Below, piece after piece: positions 1 to 8,358 of a stretch of DNA of 64,000 bases (position 1 is the first letter of the stretch; each line of letters begins with the position of its first letter). The notes beneath the pieces are model-generated. The model was not told where the DNA came from, did no database searches, and saw only the letters and a list, made by a program, of their open reading frames with translations. The translations under genes were made by a program, and so were the position numbers. Origin of the DNA: Caballeronia sp. NK8 (GTDB lineage Bacteria > Pseudomonadota > Gammaproteobacteria > Burkholderiales > Burkholderiaceae); NCBI RefSeq assembly GCF_018408855.1, contig NZ_AP024323.1:434001-498000 (forward strand), given 5' to 3'.

Positions 1-2
1 CG

Positions 3-263
3 CGTCTGACCGATGCGCTCGCCGCATCGGACCAATCGCTCACGCTGTCTACGCAGTTGTACAAGGGCGGCGCGGCCAGCTTTCTCGATGTGCTCGACGC
101 GCAGCAATCGTATCTGCGCGATGCCGATGCGCTGAATCAATCGAAGCGTGAACACGCGCTCGCGGCGGTGGCGCTGTATCGCTCGCTTGGTGGCGGCTGG
201 AGCGTGACCGGCGATGACGACGTGATCAAGACCGCTACTGCGAAGATGGAGGCGACCCAATGA
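3..263 (+). CDS. Outer-membrane efflux channel (NodT/OprM family), C-terminal fragment
   Basis: Only the last 86 codons are in the window; the gene begins to the left of base 1. The motif FLDVLDAQ followed by a helical stretch and ALYRSLGGGW is the usual C-terminal end of TolC/OprM/NodT-type channels, which join RND or MFS pumps to the outer membrane. The stop codon overlaps the start of the next gene (ATGA), so the thioesterase gene may be translationally coupled. The rest of the pump would lie upstream. Family assignment is firm; the substrate cannot be told. Confidence 0.85.
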   Translation, partial: RLTDALAASDQSLTLSTQLYKGGAASFLDVLDAQQSYLRDADALNQSKREHALAAVALYRSLGGGWSVTGDDDVIKTATAKMEATQ

Positions 264-709
264 GCCTGATCGAAGAAACGGCCGCAGGCCTCGATGGTCT
301 CGCGCAACTGCGCAAGCTGATCGCATCAAAGCGCAAACCTGGCATTCTCGTGTCGCTCGATTTCGATTTCATCGAGGTCGAAGCGGGCAGGGCGGTGTTC
401 GCGGGCGTGCCGGGCGATCATGCGTATAACCCGATCGGCACCGTGCACGGCGGTTATGCTGCGACGCTGCTCGATTCCGCGTGCGGATGCGCGGTGCATT
501 CATGCCTGACCGCGACGCAGGCATACACGACGCTCGAACTGAAGGTCGCTTATCACAAGGCGGTCACGCGCGATTCGGGACTGCTGCGCGCGGAAGGGCG
601 CGTGTTGTCCATCGGGCGCCGCGCCGCATTCGCCGAAGCGACGCTCAAGGACGCGAGCGGCCGGCTGTTCGCATCGGCGACATCGACATTGCTCGTCATG
701 GAACGATAA
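260..709 (+). CDS. PaaI-family hotdog-fold thioesterase
   Basis: This 149-residue protein has the length and central motif of PaaI/YbgC-like thioesterases: HGGYAATLLDSACG around residues 63-76, where a His-Gly-Gly pair caps the hot-dog helix. Such enzymes hydrolyse acyl-CoA or aryl-CoA thioesters in the cytoplasm. The start overlaps the stop of the efflux channel gene by four bases. A hairpin just after the stop separates it from the converging aminotransferase. The acyl substrate is not predictable; family confidence is high. Confidence 0.88.
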   Translation: MSLIEETAAGLDGLAQLRKLIASKRKPGILVSLDFDFIEVEAGRAVFAGVPGDHAYNPIGTVHGGYAATLLDSACGCAVHSCLTATQAYTTLELKVAYHKAVTRDSGLLRAEGRVLSIGRRAAFAEATLKDASGRLFASATSTLLVMER

Positions 710-713
710 AAAA

Positions 714-741
714 GCCCGGTTCCTCGTCAGGGAAACCGGGC
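714..741. terminator. Bidirectional hairpin between converging genes
   Basis: GCCCGGTT pairs with AACCGGGC around a short loop. The hairpin is preceded by a run of A (a T run on the minus strand), so it can end transcripts from both the thioesterase gene and the minus-strand aminotransferase gene. Confidence 0.8.
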
Positions 742-762
742 CTTCGACGCGAAGAGAACCGC

Positions 763-2091
763 TTATTTCACGCTTTCCAGCGCCTTCCTCACCGTGCCGA
801 AGATCTGATCGATCTGATCATCTTCGATGATGAGCGGCGGCGAGAACGCGAGGATATCGCCGGTGTAACGCACGAGCACGCCCGCCTCGAAGCACTTGAC
901 GAACACCTCATACGCTCGTGCGCCCGGCGCGCCGTCGCGCGAATCCAGCTCGATGCCCGCGACGAGACCGAGATTGCGAATGTCCTTCACGTACGGCGCG
1001 TCGCGCAGCGCGTGGGCGGCGCTTTCGAATTTTTCGGCCTTCGAGGCCGCGCGCTCGAACAGCTTGTCGCGTTGATAGAGATCGAGCGTCGCGATTGCCG
1101 CGGCGGTCGCGACCGGGTGCGCCGAATACGTGTAGCCGTGGAACAGCTCGATCGCGTTGGCCGCGCCCGCGTTGACGACCGTGTCGTGCACGTTGCGATG
1201 CGCGGCGACCGCGCCCATCGGAATGGTTGCGTTGTTGATCGCCTTGGCCATCGTGATGAGGTCCGGCGTGACGCCGAAGTACTCGCTCGCCGTTGCCTTG
1301 CCCAGACGTCCGAAGCCGGTGATGACTTCATCGAAAATCAGCAGAATGCCGTACTTCGTGCAGATCTCGCGCAGCTTCTGCAGATAGCCCTGCGGCGGCA
1401 CCAGCACGCCCGTGGAACCGGCCAGCGGCTCGACGATCACGGCGGCGATCGTGGACGGATCGTGCAGCGCGACGATGCGCTCCAGATCGTCGGCGAGATG
1501 ATCGCCCCACGTGGGCTGCCCCTTCGTGAACGCGTTGTGCGCGAGATCGTGCGTATGCGGCAGATGATCGACCGCCGGCAACAATGCGCCCGAGAACGTC
1601 TTGCGATTCGGCGCGATCCCGCCGACCGAAATGCCGCCGAAGCCGACGCCGTGATAGCCGCGCTCGCGGCCGATCAGACGCGTGCGCTGGCCTTCGCCGC
1701 GTGCGCGATGATAGGCGAGCGCGATCTTCAGCGCCGTATCGACCGACTCCGAGCCCGAGTTGGTGAAGAAGATGCGATCGAGTCCTTCGGGCATCAGGCT
1801 GGCGACCTTGGTCGCGGCTTCGAACGCAATCGGGTGGCCCATCTGGAAGGTCGGCGCAAAGTCGAGCGTGCCGAGCGTCCTCGTCACCGCATCGACGATC
1901 TCTTCCCGGCAATGGCCTGCGTTCACGCACCACAGACCCGCCGTGCCGTCGAGCACCTCGCGGCCATCGGTCGAGCGGTAGTACATGCCTTTCGCGCTTT
2001 CGAGCAGCCTTGGTGCGGCCTTGAACTGGCGATTGGCGGTGAACGGCATCCAGAACGATGAAAGGTCGTCGATGACGGGGCGTGCATTCAT
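763..2091 (-). CDS. Omega-amino-acid/beta-alanine:pyruvate aminotransferase (class III)
   Basis: A 442-residue class III PLP aminotransferase, full length for the family. The PLP-binding signature LIFDEVITGFGRLG spans residues 251-264, and the Schiff-base lysine is K283 in MAKAINNATIPMGAV, a form typical of omega-amino acid:pyruvate aminotransferases. TNSGSESVDTALK (110-122) binds the PLP phosphate. The likely reaction is transamination of beta-alanine or a related omega-amine with pyruvate. It is divergent from a MocR regulator of the type that normally controls such a gene. Exact amine specificity is inferred. Confidence 0.9.
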   Translation of the reverse strand: MNARPVIDDLSSFWMPFTANRQFKAAPRLLESAKGMYYRSTDGREVLDGTAGLWCVNAGHCREEIVDAVTRTLGTLDFAPTFQMGHPIAFEAATKVASLMPEGLDRIFFTNSGSESVDTALKIALAYHRARGEGQRTRLIGRERGYHGVGFGGISVGGIAPNRKTFSGALLPAVDHLPHTHDLAHNAFTKGQPTWGDHLADDLERIVALHDPSTIAAVIVEPLAGSTGVLVPPQGYLQKLREICTKYGILLIFDEVITGFGRLGKATASEYFGVTPDLITMAKAINNATIPMGAVAAHRNVHDTVVNAGAANAIELFHGYTYSAHPVATAAAIATLDLYQRDKLFERAASKAEKFESAAHALRDAPYVKDIRNLGLVAGIELDSRDGAPGARAYEVFVKCFEAGVLVRYTGDILAFSPPLIIEDDQIDQIFGTVRKALESVK

Positions 2092-2179
2092 GGCGGGTCT
2101 CCTCCTCGGAAAGAACGGTCACTGCACTGTATTCCTCGGCAAAATTGCACGGCATAGACAGTTGCTTCACTGCGCTGCT

Positions 2180-2213
2180 AACTGTGCTGGCAAAATGCTG
2201 CGAACTGTGCTGG
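2180..2213. promoter_or_regulatory. Direct-repeat operator candidate for the MocR regulator
   Basis: The 11-mer AACTGTGCTGG occurs at 2180-2190 and again at 2203-2213, a 23-bp period on the same face of the helix, inside the 155-bp region between the divergent aminotransferase and MocR genes. MocR regulators are known to bind direct repeats next to their own promoters. Binding is inferred. Confidence 0.55.
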
Positions 2214-2246
2214 TCAGCGCGTGGTTGTCGCGCTATTCTCGAATCC

Positions 2247-3662
2247 ATGATCGAACTCAAGCTGGAGCGCGGCTCCCGTCAGGCGCCGACGCTCGTCGAA
2301 CAACTGGTGCGCGCGTTCTCCATGGCGATCGAGGAGCAGACGCTGCGCGCGGGCGCGCTGCTGCCGTCTGTGCGGCGTCTCGCCGAAGCGGAGAGCCTCA
2401 GCACCTTCACGGTGACGGAAGCCTATGGCCGGCTCGTATCGATGGGCCTCGTCACCGCGCGGCGCGGCTCGGGTTATCGCGTGGCTTTGCGGGGGCGCAG
2501 CGAGCGGGTGCGCGCCGTCGAGTGGCAGCCGCCGAGTCTCACCGCGACCTGGCTTTTATCGGATGTATTCGCCGATCACTCCGTGCCGATCAAGTCCGGC
2601 TGCGGCTGGCTGCCGAACGAATGGATCAATGAAAGCGGCCTGCAACATGCGCTGCGCGCGGTGAGCCGCGTGCCGGCGGCGCGCATCGCGGACTACGGGC
2701 ATCCGTATGGCTTCGCGCCGCTGCGCGAGCGGATCGCCGAACAGCTCGACCGTCATGGCCTGCCGGTCGATGCATCGTCCAATGTCCTGCTGACCGCGGG
2801 CGCGACGCAGGCGCTCGATCTCATCGTGCGGACGTTGCTGCGGCCGGGCGATGCGGTCGTCGTCGAAGATCCCGGCTACTGCAATCTGCTGCAGATTCTG
2901 CGGCTCGCGGGCCTGCAGGTACACGGCGTGCCGCGCACCGCGGCGGGCATCGATACGGATGTGTTCGAGCGCATCGTGATCGAGCATCGGCCGAAAGCGG
3001 TGTTTCTCAACACGACCTTGCAGAATCCGACGGGCGCGACCTTCGGCATGGCGTCCGCATTCCGTCTGATGCAGATCGCGGAGCGTCATGGCCTGTGGGT
3101 CGTCGAGGACGATGTGACGCGCGAGCTCGCGCCGCCCGGCGCGCCCTTGCTCGCGGCGATGGAGGGCTTAAGCCGCGTGCTGTACGTCGGCGGTTTCGCG
3201 AAGACGATCACGCCCGCGCTGCGTTGCGGCTATGTCGTGGCGGAGCGCGACGTGTTGCGCGAGCTGGCGCGTACGAAGATGGCCGTGGGCCTCACGTCAT
3301 CGGAAGCGACGGAGCGCATCGTCGAGAAAGTGTTGACGGAAGGGCGCTATGCGCGGCACGTCGAATTCGTCGTGGAGAAGTTGAAGGATGCGCATGCGCT
3401 CGTCGAGGAACGCATGGACGCACTCGGCGTCGAGTTGTTTCGACGACCGCGCGCGGGGCTTTTCGTGTGGGGCGCGTTGCCGATCGATCCGGCAGCGGGA
3501 AGCGTGGTCGCCACGCGCGCACTGCAACACGGCGTATGGCTCGCGCCGGGTTCGTATTTCCGTCCGAATGACGCGGAAAGCAATTGCTTTCGATTCAACG
3601 TCCCGTATTCAGTGGACGATGCGCTCTGGGATTTTCTGGAACAAACAATTAAGACCAATTGA
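2247..3662 (+). CDS. MocR-type regulator (GntR HTH fused to aminotransferase-like domain)
   Basis: 471 residues from the ATG at 2247; the frame is open further upstream but that part crosses the divergent promoter region. Residues 10-80 form a GntR winged helix (LLPSVRRLAEAESLSTFTV, then ARRGSGYRV). Residues 115-470 are a fold-type I aminotransferase-like domain with NPTG at 260-263 and the PLP lysine K319 in GGFAKTITPALRCGY. The family senses an amine or amino acid through PLP and switches a divergent catabolic gene. The adjacent aminotransferase is the obvious target, and direct repeats lie between the two. Confidence 0.9.
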   Translation: MIELKLERGSRQAPTLVEQLVRAFSMAIEEQTLRAGALLPSVRRLAEAESLSTFTVTEAYGRLVSMGLVTARRGSGYRVALRGRSERVRAVEWQPPSLTATWLLSDVFADHSVPIKSGCGWLPNEWINESGLQHALRAVSRVPAARIADYGHPYGFAPLRERIAEQLDRHGLPVDASSNVLLTAGATQALDLIVRTLLRPGDAVVVEDPGYCNLLQILRLAGLQVHGVPRTAAGIDTDVFERIVIEHRPKAVFLNTTLQNPTGATFGMASAFRLMQIAERHGLWVVEDDVTRELAPPGAPLLAAMEGLSRVLYVGGFAKTITPALRCGYVVAERDVLRELARTKMAVGLTSSEATERIVEKVLTEGRYARHVEFVVEKLKDAHALVEERMDALGVELFRRPRAGLFVWGALPIDPAAGSVVATRALQHGVWLAPGSYFRPNDAESNCFRFNVPYSVDDALWDFLEQTIKTN

Positions 3663-3664
3663 AA

Positions 3665-3692
3665 CGGACACGATGATTGAACATCGTGTCCG
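3665..3692. terminator. Hairpin terminator after the MocR gene
   Basis: CGGACACGATG at 3665-3675 pairs perfectly with CATCGTGTCCG at 3682-3692 around a 6-nt loop. It begins two bases after the MocR stop and lies between converging genes, so it probably serves both. The T tracts are weak. Confidence 0.7.
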
Positions 3693-3704
3693 CTCATTCG
3701 AAAA

Positions 3705-3965
3705 TTATTGCGATACTTGAGAATTGACGGACGCCGAAACCTGACCGTCCTGAGTCTGCGCGGTGCGCGGAGTGGCGTTGAAATCACTGCGTCCTTGCGC
3801 GGCCTCTTCCGCCGCGAAGGTCTGCGCGCTCACGCCATGCTGCGAGGCGGGCGCACCGACATCCGGACGATAATGCGGCGCCGGACCATATCCGCTTGCA
3901 AATGCCGAACCGGCGAAAACAGAACTCAATGCAATGGCAAAGCCTACGACGAATCGCTTGTTCAC
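3705..3965 (-). CDS. Small exported protein of unknown function
   Basis: About 86 residues. I place the start at the GTG at 3965 because GGAG lies seven bases before it on the minus strand; the upstream ATG at 3995 has no ribosome-binding site. The N-terminus VNKRFVVGFAIALSSVFAGSAFA is a clear Sec signal peptide. The mature part starts SGYGPAPHYRP and continues with PASQHGVSAQT, a pattern I associate with small periplasmic proteins of Burkholderiales, then a Gln/Ser/Thr-rich tail. No catalytic motif is visible. Confidence 0.65.
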   Translation of the reverse strand: MNKRFVVGFAIALSSVFAGSAFASGYGPAPHYRPDVGAPASQHGVSAQTFAAEEAAQGRSDFNATPRTAQTQDGQVSASVNSQVSQ

Positions 3966-4138
3966 GAGAATGCTCCGACGAAGATAAAGGGACATGCGGC
4001 AATCGGAAAGCGCGTTGTTTGCTACGAAACGGCCCCGACATGTGAACGCAGTCTATAAGTCCTTCGCCGATTTTTAATCCCACCAAATGTCAATTGAGTT
4101 TTCGTCGATCTCAAACAATGGGATGACGCCGCGCGCGA

Positions 4139-4387
4139 TCAGATCACGGCTTCGCGCCGCTTTGTCCGTCGCGACACCGCGAGATGCGCTCGCAAGTGTT
4201 CGCAGACGTCTTTTCGACGCACCGGATTGAGCGGATCGCATAGACGAATCGTCAGCGTGGAGGCTTGCTCGTCGCGTCCGGGCGCTTCCCACAGCACGAC
4301 GGTAAAGGTGCCGTCGGAAACCTGCACGACCTGGAATCGCGCCAGATCGATATGAGTCAGTTCGTGGGATTCGATCGAATGATGCAT
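4139..4387 (-). CDS. Conserved-looking small protein of unknown function
   Basis: I favour the ATG at 4387 (82 residues) because GAGG lies just upstream on the minus strand; a longer frame to 4522 has a composition unlike the rest. The protein starts MHHSIESHELTHIDLARFQ, has a beta-rich middle (FTVVLWEAP) and a basic C-terminus. No signal peptide or known motif is seen. It lies downstream of the H-NS-like gene on the same strand. Function unknown. Confidence 0.5.
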   Translation of the reverse strand: MHHSIESHELTHIDLARFQVVQVSDGTFTVVLWEAPGRDEQASTLTIRLCDPLNPVRRKDVCEHLRAHLAVSRRTKRREAVI

Positions 4388-4531
4388 GATGTCCTCGACG
4401 TTCTCGGCATGTGCGTCGATAGTCACGCAAGCATTGTGCCGATGCCGAAGCGCCTCGCAGGTGCGCGGCTTTCGCTCGCGCACCCATGTCGATTCTTTCG
4501 CGCTTTCATGCAAAAACGGCAAGGCTGTGCC

Positions 4532-5164
4532 TTACGTGGATGCCTCGTCGGTCGTCGTTGGCGTCGATATAATCGGCGCGGACTCCGGCACGGACACGGT
4601 TGCGGCTTTCGTTGCGCGTTTGCGCGGCGCGCTGCGCTTCGCCGCTGGCTTGGCCGTGGCGCCGGTTTTCTTCGCTGCAGGTATCGCCGCTTTTTTCTTC
4701 GCGGCCGGCGCGGACTTCTTCGCCGGTGCCGCCTTCTTCGCCACGGCCTTTTTGGCCGCCGCTTTCTTGGCCGCCGGCTTCGGTTTGGCCGCGCTCGGCG
4801 CACCTTCGGCATCGATCAGAAACTTGCTGCGATCCTTCACGTTCGCGATCCACGCAGGCGGCCGCGCCCAGCCGCTCCACGTTTCGCCCGTCTTGGGATT
4901 GCGGTACTTCGCGGGCAGCTTGCCTTTCTTCGCGAGCTTCGTCATCGCCTGATGGCGGCCCGCCGGCGCCGGATAGGCGACCTGCGGCTTCGCGGCGCGC
5001 TTGGCCTTCTTGCCGTGCCGTTCGATATCGTCAGTCGTGAGGCCGTGCCTTTCCATCATCGCGCGGATATCGTTGAGCACGGCTTGCGCGCGATCCGCGA
5101 TCAGGCTTTCGGCCTGTGCGCGCAGTTTCTTCAACCTGGCCTGCATCTGTTTGAGCGTCGCCAT
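4532..5164 (-). CDS. H-NS family nucleoid protein with histone-H1-like tail
   Basis: A 210-residue protein. Residues 1-55 are the helical oligomerisation region (MATLKQMQARLKKLRAQAE). Residues 86-106 hold the H-NS DNA-binding loop (NPKTGETWSGWARPPAW), a variant that reads AT-rich minor grooves. H-NS proteins of this class usually stop near residue 110-120; here an Ala/Lys/Pro-rich segment (124-188) made of AAKKA-like repeats follows, similar to the tail of eukaryotic H1 and of bacterial H1-like proteins. It should act as a DNA-compacting repressor with extra non-specific affinity. The tail function is inferred. Confidence 0.88.
   Translation of the reverse strand: MATLKQMQARLKKLRAQAESLIADRAQAVLNDIRAMMERHGLTTDDIERHGKKAKRAAKPQVAYPAPAGRHQAMTKLAKKGKLPAKYRNPKTGETWSGWARPPAWIANVKDRSKFLIDAEGAPSAAKPKPAAKKAAAKKAVAKKAAPAKKSAPAAKKKAAIPAAKKTGATAKPAAKRSAPRKRATKAATVSVPESAPIISTPTTTDEAST
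4601..4795 (-). repeat. AAKKA-type coding repeats in the H-NS-like gene
   Basis: This stretch encodes residues 124-188 of the H-NS-like protein, a run of short degenerate Ala-Lys-Lys-Ala/Pro units. It is a low-complexity coding repeat that could expand or contract between strains. Confidence 0.75.
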
Positions 5165-5196
5165 CGCCGTCTCCTTTTTTGTCGACGAACTTCACT

Positions 5197-5985
5197 TCAT
5201 TGCCTGATCGCGACGAACGCCGCGGTCTCGTAAGGCACGGTCACTTCGCGTTTGCCGCTCAGTTCGGGTTCTGCATCGATCAGCTTGCGCACGTCTTCAT
5301 CGATGGCGGCGCGCGCGGCTTCGGGCAACGACGCGATGAAGCTCGTCGAGCGCACGCGATGCACGATCACGTCTTCGGGCGCGCCCGTGTGCCCGAGCGA
5401 GAAATGCGTTTCGACGAGCGGACCGAAGCCTTCATGCGGAAACGCATCGCGCCATGCGCCGGAGTAATAGCGCGGCGTATCGCCTTCGTATCGGTTGACG
5501 ATGGCGTCGAGCTTCGCGACCCACGGCACGCGCGCATCGCGCAGATTCCATACGAGCCCGAGCCGTCCGCCCGGCTTCAGCACGCGATGAATCTCATCGA
5601 GCGCCGCGCGGCTCGCGAACCAGTGAAACGACTGGGCGCACACGAGGGCATCGACCGATGCGTCCGCGAGCGGTATCGATTGCGCCGTGCCCGCGAGCGC
5701 CTCGACACCGGGCAGGGCGGCGGCGAGTTTCGCGCGCATCGAATCGACCGGCTCGATCGCGATCACGCGCGCGCCCGTCTGCACGAGACGCGGCGTGAAC
5801 TTGCCGGTGCCCGCGCCGAGATCGACGACGCTCGCGCCCGGCTTCAACCCGAGCGTATCGGCGAGCCAGCCCGCGAGTTGCGGCGGATAATCGGGCCGCC
5901 CGCGTACGTAGCTGTCGGCGTTGGCCGTGTAGCCTTGCGCGGCTGCGCGATGCACAGCGGATTCGTCGTTCGCGGGCTGCGTCAT
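5197..5985 (-). CDS. Class I SAM-dependent methyltransferase (type 11)
   Basis: 262 residues with SAM-binding motif I VVDLGAGTGKFT at 53-64, an acidic residue ending beta-2 (IAIEP, E78), and the later LKPGGRLGLVWNLRD segment typical of methyltransferase type 11/25 proteins such as Tam-like and UbiE-like enzymes. The early motif NADSYVRGRPDYP is common to a widespread uncharacterised subgroup. It starts 12 bases after the stop of the binding-protein gene, so the two are probably cotranscribed. Substrate unknown. Confidence 0.85.
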   Translation of the reverse strand: MTQPANDESAVHRAAAQGYTANADSYVRGRPDYPPQLAGWLADTLGLKPGASVVDLGAGTGKFTPRLVQTGARVIAIEPVDSMRAKLAAALPGVEALAGTAQSIPLADASVDALVCAQSFHWFASRAALDEIHRVLKPGGRLGLVWNLRDARVPWVAKLDAIVNRYEGDTPRYYSGAWRDAFPHEGFGPLVETHFSLGHTGAPEDVIVHRVRSTSFIASLPEAARAAIDEDVRKLIDAEPELSGKREVTVPYETAAFVAIRQ

Positions 5986-5997
5986 GGCTATAACTCG

Positions 5998-6777
5998 TTA
6001 CTCGCCGTAGATATCGAAGTCGAAATACTTCTGCTCGATGCGCTTGTACGTGCCGTCCTTGATCATCGCGGCGATGGCGCCGTCGAGTTTCTCTTTCAGG
6101 TCGGTGTCTTCCTTGCGCAGGCCGATGGCCGTGCCGGGTCCGAAGATCGCGCTGTCTTCGAGCGCGCCGCCTGCGAAGCCGTAGGGCTTGCCGCGCGGCG
6201 TGTCGAGAAAGCCGCGCTCGGCCTGCACGGCGTTTTGCAGAGAGGCGTCGAGCCGGCCAGCGAGCAGGTCCTGATAGACCTGATCCTGATCCGCATACGA
6301 TACGACCTTCACGCCCTGCGCGCCCCAGTGGACCTTCGCATAGGTTTCCTGCATCGAACCCTGTTCGACGCCGACCGTCTTGCCCGCGAGCGCTTGCGCC
6401 GTCGGCTGGATGCTCGAATCGCGCTTCGCGACGAGCCGCGTGGGTACGTGGAAGAGCTTGCTGGAGAAGGCGATCTGCTTGACGCGCGCGGGCGTCATCG
6501 ACATCGTGGAGAGCACGCCGTCGAACTTGCGCGACTTGAGTCCCGGAATCATGCCGTCGAATGCGTTTTCCACCCACACGCATTTCGCGTTGAGACGCCG
6601 GCACAGTTCGTTGCCGACGTCGATGTCGAAGCCGACCAGCGTGCCGTCGGGTGCTTTCGATTCGAAAGGCGGATAACTTGCATCGACACCGAAGCGGATC
6701 GTCGACCATTCCTTTGCATGCGCTCCGATCGATACGGTCAGCATCGAACCCAACAACACCGTCAACAGCCTCTTCAC
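5998..6777 (-). CDS. Periplasmic basic-amino-acid-type binding protein (ABC transporter, SBP family 3)
   Basis: 259 residues beginning with a Sec signal peptide (MKRLLTVLLGSMLTVSIGAHA). The mature N-terminus WSTIRFGVDASYPPFESK and GFDIDVGNELCRRL are hallmarks of the HisJ/ArgT lysine-arginine-ornithine/histidine binding proteins; SMTPARVKQIAFS is the usual ligand-loop motif. No permease or ATPase gene lies beside it, so it is an orphan receptor here that must share a membrane complex encoded elsewhere. The following gene on the strand is a methyltransferase. Ligand class is inferred from family. Confidence 0.87.
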   Translation of the reverse strand: MKRLLTVLLGSMLTVSIGAHAKEWSTIRFGVDASYPPFESKAPDGTLVGFDIDVGNELCRRLNAKCVWVENAFDGMIPGLKSRKFDGVLSTMSMTPARVKQIAFSSKLFHVPTRLVAKRDSSIQPTAQALAGKTVGVEQGSMQETYAKVHWGAQGVKVVSYADQDQVYQDLLAGRLDASLQNAVQAERGFLDTPRGKPYGFAGGALEDSAIFGPGTAIGLRKEDTDLKEKLDGAIAAMIKDGTYKRIEQKYFDFDIYGE

Positions 6778-6860
6778 GATAGTCCCTTCAATCTATGAGT
6801 TATGAATATGGGCGGCACGAGCCGCCGTTGAAGATTATAGAAGGCGGGAATTGGGCGCAA

Positions 6861-6892
6861 TAAAAAACGGCCGCGAAAGAGTCGCGGCCGTT
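6861..6892 (-). terminator. Rho-independent terminator after the Hsp20 pair
   Basis: ACGGCCGCGA at 6867-6876 pairs perfectly with TCGCGGCCGT at 6882-6891 around AAGAG. On the minus strand the stem is followed by a run of six T, a strong intrinsic terminator for the two small heat-shock genes. Confidence 0.88.
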
Positions 6893-6924
6893 CGAACAGA
6901 ACCGATTTGAATTGCTTGTGGCGC

Positions 6925-7329
6925 TTAGCCCGCCCGCACGTCGACACGACGCGGACGCGCTTCCTCGCGACGCGGAATCGTGAGCTTGAGCACACCGTTG
7001 GTGAGATTGGCATCGATCTTCGTCGTGTCGAAGTCGTCGCTCACTGTGAAGGCGCGTGCGAAACGCGGCGCGCGCAATTCGGCGTGATGCACGCGAACGG
7101 CGCCCTGCACGGGCAATTGCGCTTCGGCTTCGATGGTGAGGCGCGCATCGTGCACTTTCACGTCGAGCTTCTCGCGCGGCACGCCGGGAAGATCGGCCCA
7201 CAGCGTGATGCAGTGGCTGTCCTCGACGATATCGACCGCGGGCGTCACCGTCGGGCGGCGCGTCGTGTCTTCGTTCTTGCGCGTCACTTCGTTCGTGTCC
7301 TTGGCTGCGACTTGCGTGTTGTCGGTCAT
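6925..7329 (-). CDS. Small heat-shock protein (Hsp20/alpha-crystallin), second of pair
   Basis: 134 residues. The alpha-crystallin domain runs from about residue 28 (PAVDIVEDSHCITLWADLPGV) to 125, with the conserved NGVLKLTIPR near the end. The N-terminal arm is short, hydrophilic and rich in Thr/Asp, unlike the hydrophobic arm of IbpA-type proteins, so its client binding may differ from its partner. It lies 13 bases after the other Hsp20 gene and shares its terminator. Such proteins hold unfolding proteins in the cytoplasm for DnaK/ClpB. Confidence 0.9.
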   Translation of the reverse strand: MTDNTQVAAKDTNEVTRKNEDTTRRPTVTPAVDIVEDSHCITLWADLPGVPREKLDVKVHDARLTIEAEAQLPVQGAVRVHHAELRAPRFARAFTVSDDFDTTKIDANLTNGVLKLTIPRREEARPRRVDVRAG

Positions 7330-7342
7330 GATGTGCTCTCGC

Positions 7343-7777
7343 TTACTGAATGTTGATCGCGCGCGGCTTCGACGCTTCGCGCTTGCCGATGGTGATGGAC
7401 AGCGTGCCGTTTTCGTAACGCGCTTCGACCTTGTCGGTATCGGCGTTCTGCGGCAGCTCGATCACGCGACGAAAACCGCCGGCGAAACGCTCTTTCGCAT
7501 AGCTTCGCGTGCCTTGCGCGACGGCTTGCTGCTTGCGCTCGCCGCTGATGGTGAGCGTGCCCTTGTCGACGGTGACATCGAGCGAAGAAGGCTCGACACC
7601 GGGCGCGAACGCGACGACGTGAATCGCATCGTCAGTGCTGCCGATATTCAGGCGAGGGAACGCATCCGCACGGCTCGAACGAATGCTGGAAGGAAGATTG
7701 CCGAACAGCGAGGACACCTGCCGCTGCACGCGGTCCAGTTCCGAGAAAACGTCGCCGCCAAAATAAAAGTCGCTCAT
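7343..7777 (-). CDS. Small heat-shock protein (Hsp20/alpha-crystallin), first of pair
   Basis: 144 residues from the ATG at 7777, preceded on the minus strand by GGAG; an open extension further upstream is not needed. The N-terminus MSDFYFGGDVFSELDRVQRQVSSLF is the aromatic arm typical of class A bacterial Hsp20. The crystallin domain ends with NGTLSITIGKRE and the C-terminus contains a PRAINIQ tail, matching the I-x-I/V anchor used for oligomer assembly. First gene of a two-gene operon. I looked for a sigma-32 promoter and found only a weak TTGAAA at 7883-7889. Confidence 0.9.
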   Translation of the reverse strand: MSDFYFGGDVFSELDRVQRQVSSLFGNLPSSIRSSRADAFPRLNIGSTDDAIHVVAFAPGVEPSSLDVTVDKGTLTISGERKQQAVAQGTRSYAKERFAGGFRRVIELPQNADTDKVEARYENGTLSITIGKREASKPRAINIQ

Positions 7778-7980
7778 GGTCCAGTCTCCGATAATGCGGC
7801 CAACGAGGCCGGCAGCAGGAAGTTGAAACGACAGCGCGGGGTGTCGCTGCCTATGCATCCAAGGTAGGTGCGAAGGCTATCGTTTCAATACCGGAGCGCT
7901 ATGTTTCCAGTGCGATTTATTTTCTCGGGGCGGGGCTTGAAAGGCGTCGAAGAGGGCTTATATCGGTTCGAATGGGCGGT

Positions 7981-8358
7981 TCAGTGTGACGCCAGATCAC
8001 CCTGATAATAACCAGCGAAACGCGCGAACTGCCGTTGGGCATCCGCGACGTCCATCCCGTCTTTCAGCACCGCGCTCGAAAACCCGGTTCGCGCTATCTG
8101 CACGAGCTGATCGATCAGCACATCGCCGGTCGCGCGAAGATCTCCCGCGAAACCCAGACGCTTGCGCAGCAGATAAGCCTGGCTGTACGCGCGGCCATCG
8201 GTGAAATGCGGAAAATGTAATTCGATGCGATCGAGTGCTGCCAGCTGATCCTTCAGCGTGTGCGGATCGGCGTCGTTCGCGAGGATCGCGACGCGTTCGT
8301 TCGTATCCGCGTCATGATCCTGCTGCGTGAGAATGCACATGCCTCGAATCTCGTTCAT
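7981..8358 (-). CDS. DUF934 protein associated with sulfite reductase
   Basis: 125 residues of the DUF934 family (HFPHFTDGRAYSQAYLLRKRLGF, then GYYQGDL), found almost always next to cysI in beta- and gammaproteobacteria and thought to help sulfite reductase. Its start overlaps the reductase stop by four bases (ATGA), so the two are coupled. In many Burkholderiales cysH, cysD and cysN follow; here the operon ends after this gene and the next downstream genes are heat-shock genes. Confidence 0.88.
   Translation of the reverse strand: MNEIRGMCILTQQDHDADTNERVAILANDADPHTLKDQLAALDRIELHFPHFTDGRAYSQAYLLRKRLGFAGDLRATGDVLIDQLVQIARTGFSSAVLKDGMDVADAQRQFARFAGYYQGDLASH

Noticed and set aside
7858..7889. 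Sigma-32 promoter for the Hsp20 pair
   Set aside because: A TTGAAA element lies at 7883-7889 on the minus strand, but the -10 partner is a poor match to CCCCAT-type sequence, so I do not list it as a feature.
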